64,000 nt of DNA, taken from assembly GCA_017418975.1 (NCBI GenBank), contig JAFOMG010000002.1, positions 1 through 64,000 on the forward strand. The letters are read 5' to 3'. The notes beneath the pieces are model-generated. The model was not told where the DNA came from. It saw only the letters and a program-made list of their open reading frames with translations, and did not search any database. Positions 34,470 to 43,888 of the stretch are shown piece after piece. Position 1 is the stretch's first letter; each line of letters opens with the position of its first letter. The stretch comes from Sphingomonas sp. (lineage in GTDB: Bacteria; Pseudomonadota; Alphaproteobacteria; Sphingomonadales; Sphingomonadaceae). Made by a program: the position numbers and the translations under genes.

Positions 34470-35087
34470 TCAGCTCGCCGGGGTGGGCGCGGCGGCCGGA
34501 GACCGCGGCTCGGGCGTCGGCGTGGGTGCCGGCTTCGGCGCGGGGCTCGGGCTCGGCTTGCTCGCGGTCGGCGCGGGCGCGGGCGCCGGGCTCGGCTTGC
34601 TCGTGGACGGCGTCGGCGTCGGCGCCGATGACGGAGCAGGCGCCGGCGCTGGAGCGGGCGCCGGCCGCGCCGCCGGCTTGCCCTCGGCCTCGACCTGAGT
34701 CAGCGGCACCGCCCAATAGCCCGCCCCGACGAAGCGGATGCGCTGCACCGACGTGGCGATCGATACCTGCACGTCGCCCGGCACCTGCACCCAGCCATGG
34801 ATGAACCGGCCGCCGCACAGGATGTGGACGAGCAGCGGCAAGGTGGCGGGCGCGTTCTCGACGTCGAACTCGATCCGCCGCGGCTGGATCGAAAGCCCGC
34901 GGATCGCCATCTCGCCCCCGCCATAGCTCGCGCCGAGCCGCACCGACGGCGTGGCACGCAGCATCGGAATGGCCGCATCCGTCTCGACGGGGAAATCGAG
35001 CCGGATCGAAGCGGACGAAGGCAGGTCGTAAAAAGTGATGTCGAGTGCGTGCTGCAACAACGCAGAATTCTCGGCCGCCATGCGCAA
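34470..35087 (-). CDS. Hypothetical protein with Pro/Ala-rich tail, first gene of the payload module
   Basis: The 205-aa protein has a beta-rich N-terminal domain of about 130 residues (DITFYDLPSSASIRLDFPVE at its start, GGRFIHGWVQVPGDVQVSIA later). The final 70 residues are a low-complexity tail of PAPAPAP, SKPSP and PTPTP repeats. Similar Pro/Thr repeats occur in the gpI-like and tail-collar proteins of the same locus. The start at 35087 follows GGGTGGGAGGG; an ATG two codons in is an alternative. It is divergent from the sheath gene. Function unknown. Confidence 0.65.
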   Translation of the reverse strand: MRMAAENSALLQHALDITFYDLPSSASIRLDFPVETDAAIPMLRATPSVRLGASYGGGEMAIRGLSIQPRRIEFDVENAPATLPLLVHILCGGRFIHGWVQVPGDVQVSIATSVQRIRFVGAGYWAVPLTQVEAEGKPAARPAPAPAPAPAPSSAPTPTPSTSKPSPAPAPAPTASKPSPSPAPKPAPTPTPEPRSPAAAPTPAS

Positions 35088-35160
35088 CGCCCTCCCACCC
35101 TAAAGAAAATGGTTAGCCGAACGTAATCCCCGTTTCCGTTAAGAAACGAGACCAAACAGA

Positions 35161-35287
35161 TGGAGTCGATATGAAATTATGCTATTGACGCACCCGCATA
35201 TCGTCAAGCACAACGTTGGCAGTACGTAAGACCTGAATTTTGACAAGGGGAATCCCCGCCGAGTCGACTCCGGGGATGGAGAGTCAA
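35161..35287. promoter_or_regulatory. AT-rich divergent control region of the injection system
   Basis: Between the payload arm (minus) and the structural arm (plus) lies an AT-rich patch. It contains an inverted repeat, TTGACG (35185-35190) and CGTCAA (35202-35207), separated by 11 bases. TTGACG could be a -35 element, but no good -10 stands at the right spacing, so an activator or alternative sigma may be needed. GGAGAG (35277-35282) is the ribosome site of the sheath gene. Confidence 0.4.
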
Positions 35288-37321
35288 ATGGCACTTCAGC
35301 TGACATATCCTGGCGTATATGTCCAAGAACTACCGAGCGGAACGCACACCATTTCTGGCGTGGCTACATCCGTAACGGCATTCGTTGGCTATTTGACTCG
35401 CGGCCCCATGAACACGCCGGTACAATGTCTGAATTTCGGGGATTTTCAGCGCGTATTCGGCGGACTCGATCCCACGAGCACAACGAGTTTTCAGGTATCG
35501 CAGTTTTTTCTAAATGGCGGAACCGAAGCCTGGATCAGTCGTGTCTGCGCGAGTTCCAATCCACCGGTGCAGCCGAAGACCGAGCTTACCGGCGCGTTGC
35601 CGCCCACCAGTTCTAGCGGAGGCGGCGGAAGCGGCAAAGGTCTGACGCCGACAACTGGCACCAATCTGGTAGAAATAGACTCGCAGAACCCCGGCACCTG
35701 GGGCGAGAACGTGTTCGTGACGGTCGATTACATGACCAACAAGCCGAACACCTTCAACATGGCGGCGACGCTCTACTCGATCACCAGCAACAGCAATTCG
35801 TCGAGCAGCAGCTACAGCATCGTCCAGACGCAGAGCGTGCCGGCGGTGACGCTCGACATCAGCCAGACCAACTCGATCGTCGAGGTCATGCAGTCGGGCA
35901 ACCAGAACAGCGCGCTGCTGGCGGTGCCCAACCTTGCCACGACGCCTTCGGTGCTGGTGCCTTTCGCCAGCGGCACGATCCTGAACTTCACCGCGCCCAA
36001 GAACCCCGTCACCGTCACCGGCATCACCGTGACGGTGCAGCCGCCCGGGCCCGATCCGACCAAGCCGCCCCCGTCGGTGAGCACGACGATCGCCATGACC
36101 AGCTCGGTCTCGACGGTGGGAGACATGATCGCGGCGATCCAGGGCGCGCTGTCGAGCGCCGCCGGCACGCTCGGCTATCCGAGCCTGGCGAGCACGCAGG
36201 TGCGCAGCTGCCTTTCGCCCTTCCTTTCATCGAGCGGCACCCAGGCCCAGCTCATCCAGGTCTGGGTGCCCGATCCGGGCTTTGCCGGCTATCTGGTGAG
36301 CGTGGTGGCGAACCCCACTTCGCTGTTCACGACCCAGTCGCTCAACTATCAGGCGCAGCAGCTGGTGCCGCCCACGACGACGCCGGCGCCCAAATATCCC
36401 GACGGGCTGCCGCCCACCGGGTTCGACATCGCCGGCAACTCGACCAATCGCTCGGGCATCTATTCGCTCGACGCGATGCAGATCGTGAACCTGATCCTGG
36501 TTCCCGACATGGCGTCGATGAACACGTCGAACTATCTCACCTCGGCGACCGCGACGCTCAACTATGCGATCCAGCGCAAGGCCTTCGCGATCCTCGACAT
36601 GCCGCTGACGGTGACGAGCACGACGAGCGCGGTCGCCTGGGCGACGAGCACGCCGGGCACCTTCGGCACCGGCATCATCAGCGCCGCCACCTATTGGCCG
36701 CAGATCCAGATCCCGACGCCCTTCTCCACCCAGCTGCTCACGCTGGGCGGCAGCGGGACGCTGGCGGGCGTCTATGCGCTGACCGACGTCAATCGCGGCG
36801 TATGGAAGGCGCCGGCGGGGATCACCGCGCCGCTGGCCGGAGTGCAGCAGCTCTCCTATGTGATGAACGACCAGGAGAACGGGCAGCTCAACCCGCTCGG
36901 CATCAATGCGCTGCGCACCTTCCCGACCTATGACAATATCTCCTGGGGGGCGCGCACGCTCGCCTCGGCGAATGTCGCCGATGACGACTGGAAGTACATC
37001 TCGGTCCGCCGGCTGACCCTCTATCTCGAGCAGAGCCTGATCCAGGGGCTGCAATGGGTGGTGTTCGAGCCCAATGACGCGGCGCTCTGGGCGCAGATCC
37101 GGCTGAGCGTGAACGCCTTCCTGCACCCGCTCTACCTGCAGGGCGCGTTCGTCGGCGCCACGCCGTCACAGGCCTATCAGGTGGTCTGCGACGAATCGAC
37201 CACCACTCCGGAGGACATGGACAACGGCATCGTCAACATCCTGATCCTGTTCGCCCCGGTCAAACCCGCGGAATTCGTCGTCATCAGCTTGCAGCAGATG
37301 GCCGGACAGTCTTCGAGCTAG
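35288..37321 (+). CDS. Contractile tail sheath protein
   Basis: This is the sheath whose contraction drives the inner tube. The 677-aa protein begins with the sheath signature LTYPGVYVQELPSGTHTISG and VATSVTAFVG, and ends with the conserved C-terminal domain around WVVFEPNDAALWAQIRLSVN, VNAFLHPLYLQGAFVGATPS and TPEDMDNGIVNILILFAPVKPAEFVVI. An inserted Ser/Thr-rich region (residues about 110-360) makes it longer than the smallest sheaths. Only one sheath gene is present, unlike the three of PVC. The ATG at 35288 follows GGAGAG; the open frame to 35240 has no such site. Confidence 0.95.
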   Translation: MALQLTYPGVYVQELPSGTHTISGVATSVTAFVGYLTRGPMNTPVQCLNFGDFQRVFGGLDPTSTTSFQVSQFFLNGGTEAWISRVCASSNPPVQPKTELTGALPPTSSSGGGGSGKGLTPTTGTNLVEIDSQNPGTWGENVFVTVDYMTNKPNTFNMAATLYSITSNSNSSSSSYSIVQTQSVPAVTLDISQTNSIVEVMQSGNQNSALLAVPNLATTPSVLVPFASGTILNFTAPKNPVTVTGITVTVQPPGPDPTKPPPSVSTTIAMTSSVSTVGDMIAAIQGALSSAAGTLGYPSLASTQVRSCLSPFLSSSGTQAQLIQVWVPDPGFAGYLVSVVANPTSLFTTQSLNYQAQQLVPPTTTPAPKYPDGLPPTGFDIAGNSTNRSGIYSLDAMQIVNLILVPDMASMNTSNYLTSATATLNYAIQRKAFAILDMPLTVTSTTSAVAWATSTPGTFGTGIISAATYWPQIQIPTPFSTQLLTLGGSGTLAGVYALTDVNRGVWKAPAGITAPLAGVQQLSYVMNDQENGQLNPLGINALRTFPTYDNISWGARTLASANVADDDWKYISVRRLTLYLEQSLIQGLQWVVFEPNDAALWAQIRLSVNAFLHPLYLQGAFVGATPSQAYQVVCDESTTTPEDMDNGIVNILILFAPVKPAEFVVISLQQMAGQSSS

Positions 37322-37332
37322 GATAGCGACCC

Positions 37333-37845
37333 ATGCCCAGCGTCTCGTCGACCAGCCAGTCTCCCGACCCGTATCTCAACTTCAAGTTCCGCATCAAATG
37401 GCAGGGCAAGTACGTCGCCGGCCTGAGCAAGTGCAGCGCGCTGAAGCGCAGCACCGAGGCGACGCCCTTCCGCGAAGGCGGCGATCCGAGCACCAACCGC
37501 ATCCTGCCGGGCCAGACCAAGTTCGAGCCGATCACGCTCGAGCGCGGGATGACGCAGGATCTCGAGTTCGAAACCTGGGTCAGCCAGGTGTGGAACTATC
37601 GCGCAGGCCAGGGGATGGAGAGCTCGCTCGCCAATTTCCGCCGCAACATCACGCTCGAATTCTACAACGCCGCGGGGCAATTGGTGTACGCGTACAATAT
37701 CTACAATTGCTGGCCCTCCGAATACACCGCGATGCCGGAGCTCGATTCGAGTTCGAACGCCGTGGCGATCCAGACGCTCGTGTTGCAGAACGAGGGCTGG
37801 GAGCGTGACGCCAGCGTCAAGGTTCCGCCGCCGCCCAGCTACTGA
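37333..37845 (+). CDS. Inner tube protein (gp19/Hcp-like)
   Basis: The 170-aa protein matches the phage tail tube family of eCIS: DPYLNFKFRIKWQGKYVAGL, KCSALKRSTEATPFREGGDP, LERGMTQDLEFETWVSQVW and a C-terminal ALVLQNEGWERD-type strand (here QTLVLQNEGWERD). Stacked hexamers form the tube inside the sheath. It follows the sheath gene by 11 bases. It is the only clear tube gene; a second one, as in Afp/PVC, is not seen. Confidence 0.93.
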   Translation: MPSVSSTSQSPDPYLNFKFRIKWQGKYVAGLSKCSALKRSTEATPFREGGDPSTNRILPGQTKFEPITLERGMTQDLEFETWVSQVWNYRAGQGMESSLANFRRNITLEFYNAAGQLVYAYNIYNCWPSEYTAMPELDSSSNAVAIQTLVLQNEGWERDASVKVPPPPSY

Positions 37846-37850
37846 CGGCC

Positions 37851-38582
37851 ATGGCGCCGCGTCCGCTGAGCGCCGCCGAGTTGCTGGATGCCGCATCGGC
37901 ATGCCGCGGCCGCTCGGCAGCGGAGAAAGGCATCTATCTCGCCGCGCTCGGCATGCCGGACCAGAGTTTCGGCGCCTGCGCGGCGCTGCCGATCGGCGCG
38001 CGCGACGCGGCGATCGTGGCGCTGCGCCAGGCAATGTTCGGCGATCGGATCGAGCTTTCGGCGAAATGCCCGAATTGCGAGGCGCGGCTCGACGTGGCGA
38101 TGGCGTCGGCGGCGCTGCTCGCGATCGCGGGGCCGGCAGCGGAGGCAATGGCCGAGGTCGTAATCGACGGCGATCGCTTCGCGGTGCGCCCGGCCGACAG
38201 CGCCGACCTTGCCGCCATCGGCTGGATCCCGGACATCGACGAAGCACGCGCCGAACTCGCCCGGCGATGCCTGGTGCCGGCGGAGGGGGCCGAGGTGCCG
38301 CCCTGGCTCGAGGAAACCGAAGTCGACGCGATCGGCGCGGCGATGGCCGAGATCGATCCGGCCGGCGACCCGTTCGTCGCGCTCCATTGCCCCGAATGCG
38401 ATCGCGAATGGGATGCGCCCGTCGATATCGCCGGAGTGCTGGCGGGCGAGATCGAGGGCGCGGCCGATGCCTTGCTCGACGAGATCCACCTGCTCGCCCA
38501 GGCCTATCATTGGAGCGAGGCGGCAATCCTTGCGCTCGGCCCGGAGCGGCGGCGCGCCTATCTTGCGCGGTTGCAGCAATGA
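37851..38582 (+). CDS. Zinc-ribbon baseplate-associated protein
   Basis: The 243-aa protein has two CPxC pairs, CPNC (Cys73, Cys76) and CPEC (Cys180, Cys183), which probably bind one zinc ion, and a helical C-terminal domain with LLDEIHLLAQAYHWSEAAIL followed by ALGPERRRAYLARL. Proteins of this type regularly follow the tube gene in eCIS and related phage-like loci and are annotated as baseplate-like. It starts five bases after the tube stop and overlaps the next gene by four bases. The structural position is inferred. Confidence 0.75.
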   Translation: MAPRPLSAAELLDAASACRGRSAAEKGIYLAALGMPDQSFGACAALPIGARDAAIVALRQAMFGDRIELSAKCPNCEARLDVAMASAALLAIAGPAAEAMAEVVIDGDRFAVRPADSADLAAIGWIPDIDEARAELARRCLVPAEGAEVPPWLEETEVDAIGAAMAEIDPAGDPFVALHCPECDREWDAPVDIAGVLAGEIEGAADALLDEIHLLAQAYHWSEAAILALGPERRRAYLARLQQ

Positions 38583-40519
38583 GCGACATGCTCGCCCGGC
38601 TGGCGGCACGCGCCCAGGAAAGCCCGGTCGTGCTCGGCCGCCGCATCGGCTATCGCTTCGCCCCCACGGCGGACCATCAGGAAGCCTGGCCGGGGGAAGA
38701 GGCCTGGCTGGGCGAGCAGCGGATCACCCGGCCGAACGCGTCGGTATCGCTGCCGCAGGCCGGCGACGTGCCGGATGAGCCGCACCCGGGGCCGGCGAGG
38801 CCCCGCGCGAAAGCTGGCCTTGCCGAGGCTGGCGACATGCCCGCGGAATGGGCCGCCGGCCGCTCGGCGCGGGCTCCACGGACGGACGCGAGCGATACCG
38901 CCGACGCGCCCCTTCCGGTCGAGCCCCAGGCATCGGGCCGGCGCTTCCGCACGAGCACCACCGGGCTCGACGCCGCATCAGGCGAAGGCGCGCCGATCAC
39001 GCAGGCGATGGCGCCGGAGGCTCCGGCGATGACGGTGGCGCCCATCCTGCCAGCGCGCACGACCCCGCATGGCGAGCCTTCCGCCCGCGCGCCCGGGCCT
39101 CTGGCACGGGGGCCGGCGTCGACCACCCCGGCGGATGCGGTGCCGCAGGTTGCTCCCGCGCAAACGGCCCCGGCTACCGAGCCATCCGCGAATGTCCCCG
39201 CCACCAATGCCATCGTGCGCGCCACGGCGGCGACTCCTGCACCGACGGCGGGCGTTCGCGCCGATGCGCCCGGCCTGCCCACCCCTGCGCCGATGGCCGC
39301 TTCCTCCTCCATGCCCGCGCCGGGGCCGGTCGCGCAGCGCAAGGTCGCCGCTTCCGCGCGGCCCATAGCGGAGAAGGCGCAGCCGGCATCGCCCATGCAA
39401 AGGGCTATGATCGCGCGGGAAGGCAGCCTGCCCATGGACAGCGCGGCCGGGACCAGCCTCCCCACCCCCGCGAGCGCGCGCGGCGATGTGCCCGAGGCGC
39501 TTGGCGCGGCCGAAGCCCCCCCCTCGCCGGCGGGAGAGGCCCGCACTCCCCTGGCTCCGGCCAAAGCGCCGGTCTCGCCAGCGCCCTCCAGCGCGCGTCG
39601 CGCCGCGGCGGTTCCGCCGGGTAAGTCCTCGATCCTCGGGCCCGGGGCAGACGAGGGAGCGCCGATCGCTTCGGCCGGCCGGCTGACGGCCACCGCTTCC
39701 GCTCCGTTCGAAGCCATGGCGCGAACGGTGCCCGCCCCCATGGCACCGGCCGCCGCGAGCGATCCGATGGTGCCGCCGCGCGATGCACGCGTCGCGATCG
39801 CCAGCCCTCCCGCCGAAGCCGCGTCGCGGCCCGAAGCAGCGTCCCCGTCGATGCCCGCAGCGTCTCCGGCCTCGCCTTCCGCTCCGGCCAGGGGGCGACG
39901 CGCTGCCCTGTCGCGGCGCCCGGCCTCGGATGCTGCGTCGCGGCCTCCAGCACGCTCCCTCGAAACCGAGGAGCCGCCCGCGCCGCACGGCTCCGCAAAG
40001 CCTGCCCCCGGCGTGCCGGCCGCTGCTCCGCCTACGATCGCGGGGCGGCCGGCGCGCCCCGGACCGTCCGGCGAACCGCGCGCGCTTCCCACCACGCTCC
40101 CGGCAACGGCGACCGCCGTAATGGCGGAGCCCGCCGCGCTACCGCCATCGGCCTTGGCGAGCCCGGCCCGGGACGCGCAGGCGCGGGATCGCGGTCCCCG
40201 GCGCGAGGCACGGTCCGCGCCCGGGGAGCGGCCCGCCGCGCCCGAACGACGTGAGGCGGAGGCGGCGCGTCCCGCCACCGAAACGCGCCGCGTGCCCGCG
40301 CGCATGCACGATGCGCCGGCGGCGACGCGATCGGTGGCCGCGGAAGTCGTGCCGTCGCCCCGGCCCGAACGCCGGCCCCCGCCTCCCGCGCAAGCATCGG
40401 GCGACATCCGCATCGACATCGGCCGCATCGCGATCGACCTGCCGCGCCCACGCACGCCGCCGGCGCGCCCGCAGCCGCCGCCGCTCAAGGCCAAGCCGCG
40501 CGGAGGGCCGGACGCATGA
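38579..40519 (+). CDS. Long Pro/Ala-rich disordered protein of the injection system
   Basis: Of 646 residues, the first 60 form a compact start (MSDMLARLAARAQESPVVLG then RRIGYRF). The next 550 are Ala/Pro/Arg/Ser-rich and surely disordered. The end carries GDIRIDIGRIAIDLPRPRTP, resembling the short VxIGRIEV motif at the end of proteins in this slot of other eCIS loci. It overlaps its neighbours. No standard tape-measure gene is seen in the locus, so a length-control or baseplate-tether role is possible, but that is inference. The reading frame itself is firm from the ATGA junctions. Confidence 0.7.
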   Translation: MSDMLARLAARAQESPVVLGRRIGYRFAPTADHQEAWPGEEAWLGEQRITRPNASVSLPQAGDVPDEPHPGPARPRAKAGLAEAGDMPAEWAAGRSARAPRTDASDTADAPLPVEPQASGRRFRTSTTGLDAASGEGAPITQAMAPEAPAMTVAPILPARTTPHGEPSARAPGPLARGPASTTPADAVPQVAPAQTAPATEPSANVPATNAIVRATAATPAPTAGVRADAPGLPTPAPMAASSSMPAPGPVAQRKVAASARPIAEKAQPASPMQRAMIAREGSLPMDSAAGTSLPTPASARGDVPEALGAAEAPPSPAGEARTPLAPAKAPVSPAPSSARRAAAVPPGKSSILGPGADEGAPIASAGRLTATASAPFEAMARTVPAPMAPAAASDPMVPPRDARVAIASPPAEAASRPEAASPSMPAASPASPSAPARGRRAALSRRPASDAASRPPARSLETEEPPAPHGSAKPAPGVPAAAPPTIAGRPARPGPSGEPRALPTTLPATATAVMAEPAALPPSALASPARDAQARDRGPRREARSAPGERPAAPERREAEAARPATETRRVPARMHDAPAATRSVAAEVVPSPRPERRPPPPAQASGDIRIDIGRIAIDLPRPRTPPARPQPPPLKAKPRGGPDA

Positions 40520-41742
40520 ATTCCAGCTTCTCGATCGCCGCCTGCACCGTGGCGATCGCCGACCGGCTGCACATGTTCATCGGCGACGCGGTGCCGGGCG
40601 CGCGCGTGACCACGCTCAATCCGGGCTCCGAAGCGCTGCGCACCGGCGATCCGTTCGTGAACCTCTATCTGTTCCGCACCACCCGCAACGGGTTCGTCTC
40701 GAATAACGACCTGCCGACGCGCGGGCCGCTCGGCGGGGCGAAGAACTCGCCGGTGCTCAAGCTCGACCTCGACTATATGATCACCTTTTTCGGCGACGAT
40801 GCGCGGCTCGATCCGCAGCGGCTGCTCGGGCTGGTCGCGGGTGGGCTCAATGCCGAACCCTATATCCCCAGCGACATGCTGCGCGCGGCGGTGGCGAGCA
40901 CGCCCTGGCTCGGCGGCGGAGCCGGCAGCCAGGAATTGCCACGCGACGAGATCGTGGTCACGCCGCTCAACATGGCGCCGGACGCGATGGCACGGCTGTG
41001 GTCCGAGTTCGTCAACGTCCCCTATCAGCTCACGCAGCTCTACACGGCGATGCCGATCGCGATCGAATACCGGCTGCCGGTCCAGCCCGTGCTGCCCGTG
41101 CGCCGCATCGGCCTGCGCGCGCTGCCGTCGCGCTCGATCGTGATCATCGACCTTGTCGACGCCGCCAATCCGGACCTGCCGATCTCGGGCGGCTGCACGC
41201 TCGCGATCCGCACGCCCAATCCCGCCCAACCCGGTCTTTCGGTGCTGCTGAACGGCATCGCGGCAAAGGATGTGACCAGCGGCTTCGACGCGCAGGGCCA
41301 TGCCGCGCTGCTCGTTCCGCTGACCGGCGCGCAGCCCGCGCCGCTCGCCTTTGGGAACCTCACCGTCAAGCTGGTGAAGCACGGCCCGGACGGCAAGGAC
41401 ATAGAAGCCGAATCCCCCGCTTTCGCGGCGAGCATCGTGCCGGGCTTCGCCGGCGCGCCCTCCATCGGCGCGGACGGCAAGCAACTGGACTTCGCGATGG
41501 CGCTGGCCGTGCCCGCCCAGGCGAGCGCGACCGCGCTCCTTTTCGCGCGCGGCGCGAAATCGACCTCGTACAAGATCCCCTGCCTTCCCCGCGCCGATGC
41601 GGCAACCGCGCTGGCCGCGCCGCTCATGGGAGTTGCCCCCGGAGACTATCTGGCCAGCATCGAGATCGATGGCGTCGCCAGCCTGCTCGACTGGGAGGAC
41701 GGCGCCTATACGGGCCCGCGCGTCACGGTGCCGGGGAGCTGA
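40516..41742 (+). CDS. DUF4255 tail cap protein (Pvc16/Afp16-like) with extra C-terminal domain
   Basis: The N-terminal 190 residues match DUF4255: TVAIADRLHMFIGDAVPGAR, the segment VNLYLFRTTRNGFVSNNDLP, then LDLDYMITFFGDDARLDPQR. In PVC and Afp this protein caps the distal end of tube and sheath and sets termination. Here the protein is 408 aa, so about 200 residues are added, probably an Ig-like or beta-sandwich pair (SGGCTLAIRTPNPAQPG, then SASIEIDG-like strands). It overlaps the disordered protein gene and the ATPase gene. Confidence 0.85.
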   Translation: MNSSFSIAACTVAIADRLHMFIGDAVPGARVTTLNPGSEALRTGDPFVNLYLFRTTRNGFVSNNDLPTRGPLGGAKNSPVLKLDLDYMITFFGDDARLDPQRLLGLVAGGLNAEPYIPSDMLRAAVASTPWLGGGAGSQELPRDEIVVTPLNMAPDAMARLWSEFVNVPYQLTQLYTAMPIAIEYRLPVQPVLPVRRIGLRALPSRSIVIIDLVDAANPDLPISGGCTLAIRTPNPAQPGLSVLLNGIAAKDVTSGFDAQGHAALLVPLTGAQPAPLAFGNLTVKLVKHGPDGKDIEAESPAFAASIVPGFAGAPSIGADGKQLDFAMALAVPAQASATALLFARGAKSTSYKIPCLPRADAATALAAPLMGVAPGDYLASIEIDGVASLLDWEDGAYTGPRVTVPGS

Positions 41743-43712
41743 TGATGGCGGAGATCCCCCATGTCGCCCGCCTGCAGGACGCGGTCACCGCCGTCGAGCG
41801 CATGCTCGAGGACTATGCCCGCACCCGCTCGCGCCCCAGCCTGCGCCACGAGCCGTCGCAACCGCAGGAGGCCGGGCTCGGCGAACCGGTCCCGGGCTCG
41901 GCGTTCGACGCGCTGGCGAGCTGGTTCTCGCTCACCGCCTTCGAGCAGGGCGTGGTCGCGCTGGCCGCCGGCTTCGAGATCTCGCCCGACATCGCCAATC
42001 TTTGCGCGCTCGCCCAGGGCGATCCCGCCACCCCCTATCCGACGACGCTCCTGGCGCTCGCCATATTCGCCCATCTCGAGGGCGCCTCCCAGGCCGCGTT
42101 CGCGCCGTCGGCGCCGCTTCGATACTGGCAGCTGATCAAGGCGGAAGGCACGCAGCCGGGAAGCCGGCTTCAGCAACGCTTCGTCATGCCGGACGCGGTG
42201 CTCTCGTTCCTCGTCGGCCAGCCCGTGCTCGACGACGCCCTTGCCGACATCGTCCGCCCGCTCGACCTCGCGCCGCAGCTGCCCGCGGACGGCGTCCTCG
42301 CGCACCGGCTCGCGCGGACCGTCCATGCATCGGGCATGGATGCCACCCTCCACCTCGCTGCCGAACCGAGCCGCCGCGCGCTCGGCGTGGCGGCCGGAGC
42401 CGCGGCCGCCCTCGGCCTCCTGCCCTTCCATCTGCCGCTCGCCCGCCTGACGCCCGAGGCGGAGCGCGACGGCTTCTTCCGGCTGTGGCAACGCGATCGG
42501 CTCGCGCTGCGCGCCGCGCTGCTCCTGTCCTTCGAGGAGCCGCCGGGCGAGTTCCAGCTGAGCGCGATCTGCCGGCTGATCGGCGAAGGCACCGGCCCGC
42601 TGTTCCTGATCGGCGCGGCGGGCCAGTCGATCGCCGAGCGGGCGCCCGGCGCAGTGATCCGCATGTCCCTGCCCAAGACCGACCCGCATGAGGTCGCCGA
42701 CCATCTTGCCGCCAGTCTGGACCAGGATGCCACGCCGGCGCTGCGCGATATCGCCGCCCGCTTCCGCCTGCCCCTGCCGACGCTGGAGAGCTGCGCCACG
42801 GTGGCGCGCGCCAAGGCGGAGGAGACCGAGGCGCCGGCATCGCAGGCGGCGATCCTGGACGAGATGCTGCCGCTGCTCCGCGATCAGGTGCGCGAAGCCA
42901 TGAGCGGCCTCGCCGATCCGGTGCCGGTGCGGATGACGCTGGACAACCTCGTCCTGCCCGAGGCGGCGCGGGCGGTATTGGGGCAGATCATCGCCCGCCA
43001 GCGCAACCGGGCGCGCGTGATGGAGGAATGGGGATTTGCCGCCGCGGGCGGCGGCGCGCAGGGCATGAGCGTGCTGTTCGCCGGCCCCAGCGGCACCGGC
43101 AAGACGATGGCGGCGGAGGCGCTTGCGCATGCGTTGTCGCTCGACCTGTTCCGGGTCGACCTGTCGCGGATCGTCGACAAATATATCGGCGAGACCGAGA
43201 AACGGCTCGCCGCGCTGTTCGACGCCGCCGACATGACCGACGCGATCCTGCTGTTCGACGAAGCCGATGTGCTGTTCGGCCGGCGGACCGAAGTGAAGGA
43301 CTCGCACGATCATTACGCCAATCTCGAAGTCGGCTATCTGCTGCAGCGGATCGAGGCGTTTCGCGGGATCGCAGTGCTCACCACCAACCTGGCGAACGCG
43401 ATCGACGACGCGTTCGCGCGCCGCTTCGCCTTCAGCCTGCATTTCGAATTCCCCTCGCTCGACGAGCGCCAGCGTATCTGGCGGGGCGCTTTCCCGGCGG
43501 CCGCACCGGCGGGCGGGCTCGATTGGGACCGGCTCGCCCGGCTGACGCTCACCGGCGGCCAGATCCGGGTCGTCTCGATCAACGCGGCGATGCTCGCCTC
43601 GGAGGAGGAGGCTGCGATCTCGATGGGCCATATCGCCCGCGCGCTGGAAAGCGAATATGCCAAGCAGCGCCGGCGCGTGCCACCGGCCGAGCTCGCGGAC
43701 TGGCCGGCATGA
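41742..43712 (+). CDS. AAA+ ATPase (Pvc15/Afp15-like)
   Basis: The 656-aa protein has a helical N-terminal half and a C-terminal AAA+ module with Walker A GPSGTGKT (448-455), Walker B ILLFDEAD (Asp506-Glu507), sensor VLTTN and the arginine-finger region IDDAFARRFAFSLHFEFPS. eCIS loci nearly always contain such an ATPase, needed for particle assembly or stability. The start ATG overlaps the stop of the cap gene; a second ATG follows directly. The 59-aa gene overlaps its end. Confidence 0.93.
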   Translation: MMAEIPHVARLQDAVTAVERMLEDYARTRSRPSLRHEPSQPQEAGLGEPVPGSAFDALASWFSLTAFEQGVVALAAGFEISPDIANLCALAQGDPATPYPTTLLALAIFAHLEGASQAAFAPSAPLRYWQLIKAEGTQPGSRLQQRFVMPDAVLSFLVGQPVLDDALADIVRPLDLAPQLPADGVLAHRLARTVHASGMDATLHLAAEPSRRALGVAAGAAAALGLLPFHLPLARLTPEAERDGFFRLWQRDRLALRAALLLSFEEPPGEFQLSAICRLIGEGTGPLFLIGAAGQSIAERAPGAVIRMSLPKTDPHEVADHLAASLDQDATPALRDIAARFRLPLPTLESCATVARAKAEETEAPASQAAILDEMLPLLRDQVREAMSGLADPVPVRMTLDNLVLPEAARAVLGQIIARQRNRARVMEEWGFAAAGGGAQGMSVLFAGPSGTGKTMAAEALAHALSLDLFRVDLSRIVDKYIGETEKRLAALFDAADMTDAILLFDEADVLFGRRTEVKDSHDHYANLEVGYLLQRIEAFRGIAVLTTNLANAIDDAFARRFAFSLHFEFPSLDERQRIWRGAFPAAAPAGGLDWDRLARLTLTGGQIRVVSINAAMLASEEEAAISMGHIARALESEYAKQRRRVPPAELADWPA

Positions 43713-43888
43713 GCCGCCCGCCGCGCCCGCCCGCAAATCTCTCCGCGCCGATCGACGCGGCGATCTCCCGCGACCCGCGGGTGCGCGCCGCGCTGGCCCG
43801 GCTCGATGCCGGGCAGCGCGACCATGTCCGCCGCGCGATCGCCCAGGCGATCCGGGCAAAGCTGCGCGAACGCGGAGGCCCGCAATGA
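43709..43888 (+). CDS. Small 59-aa protein between ATPase and tube-adaptor genes
   Basis: An ATG overlapping the ATPase stop (ATGA) opens a 59-codon frame with a basic helical end (RRAIAQAIRAKLRERGGP), itself overlapping the next gene by ATGA. Perfect coupling on both sides supports it as a real gene rather than spacer. There is no motif to name. It could be a small regulator or adaptor of the ATPase. Confidence 0.55.
   Translation: MSRPPRPPANLSAPIDAAISRDPRVRAALARLDAGQRDHVRRAIAQAIRAKLRERGGPQ

Noticed and set aside
38677..41484. Open frame of 935 codons on the minus strand
   Set aside because: It is antisense to the disordered protein and cap genes, which have coupled starts and recognisable products.
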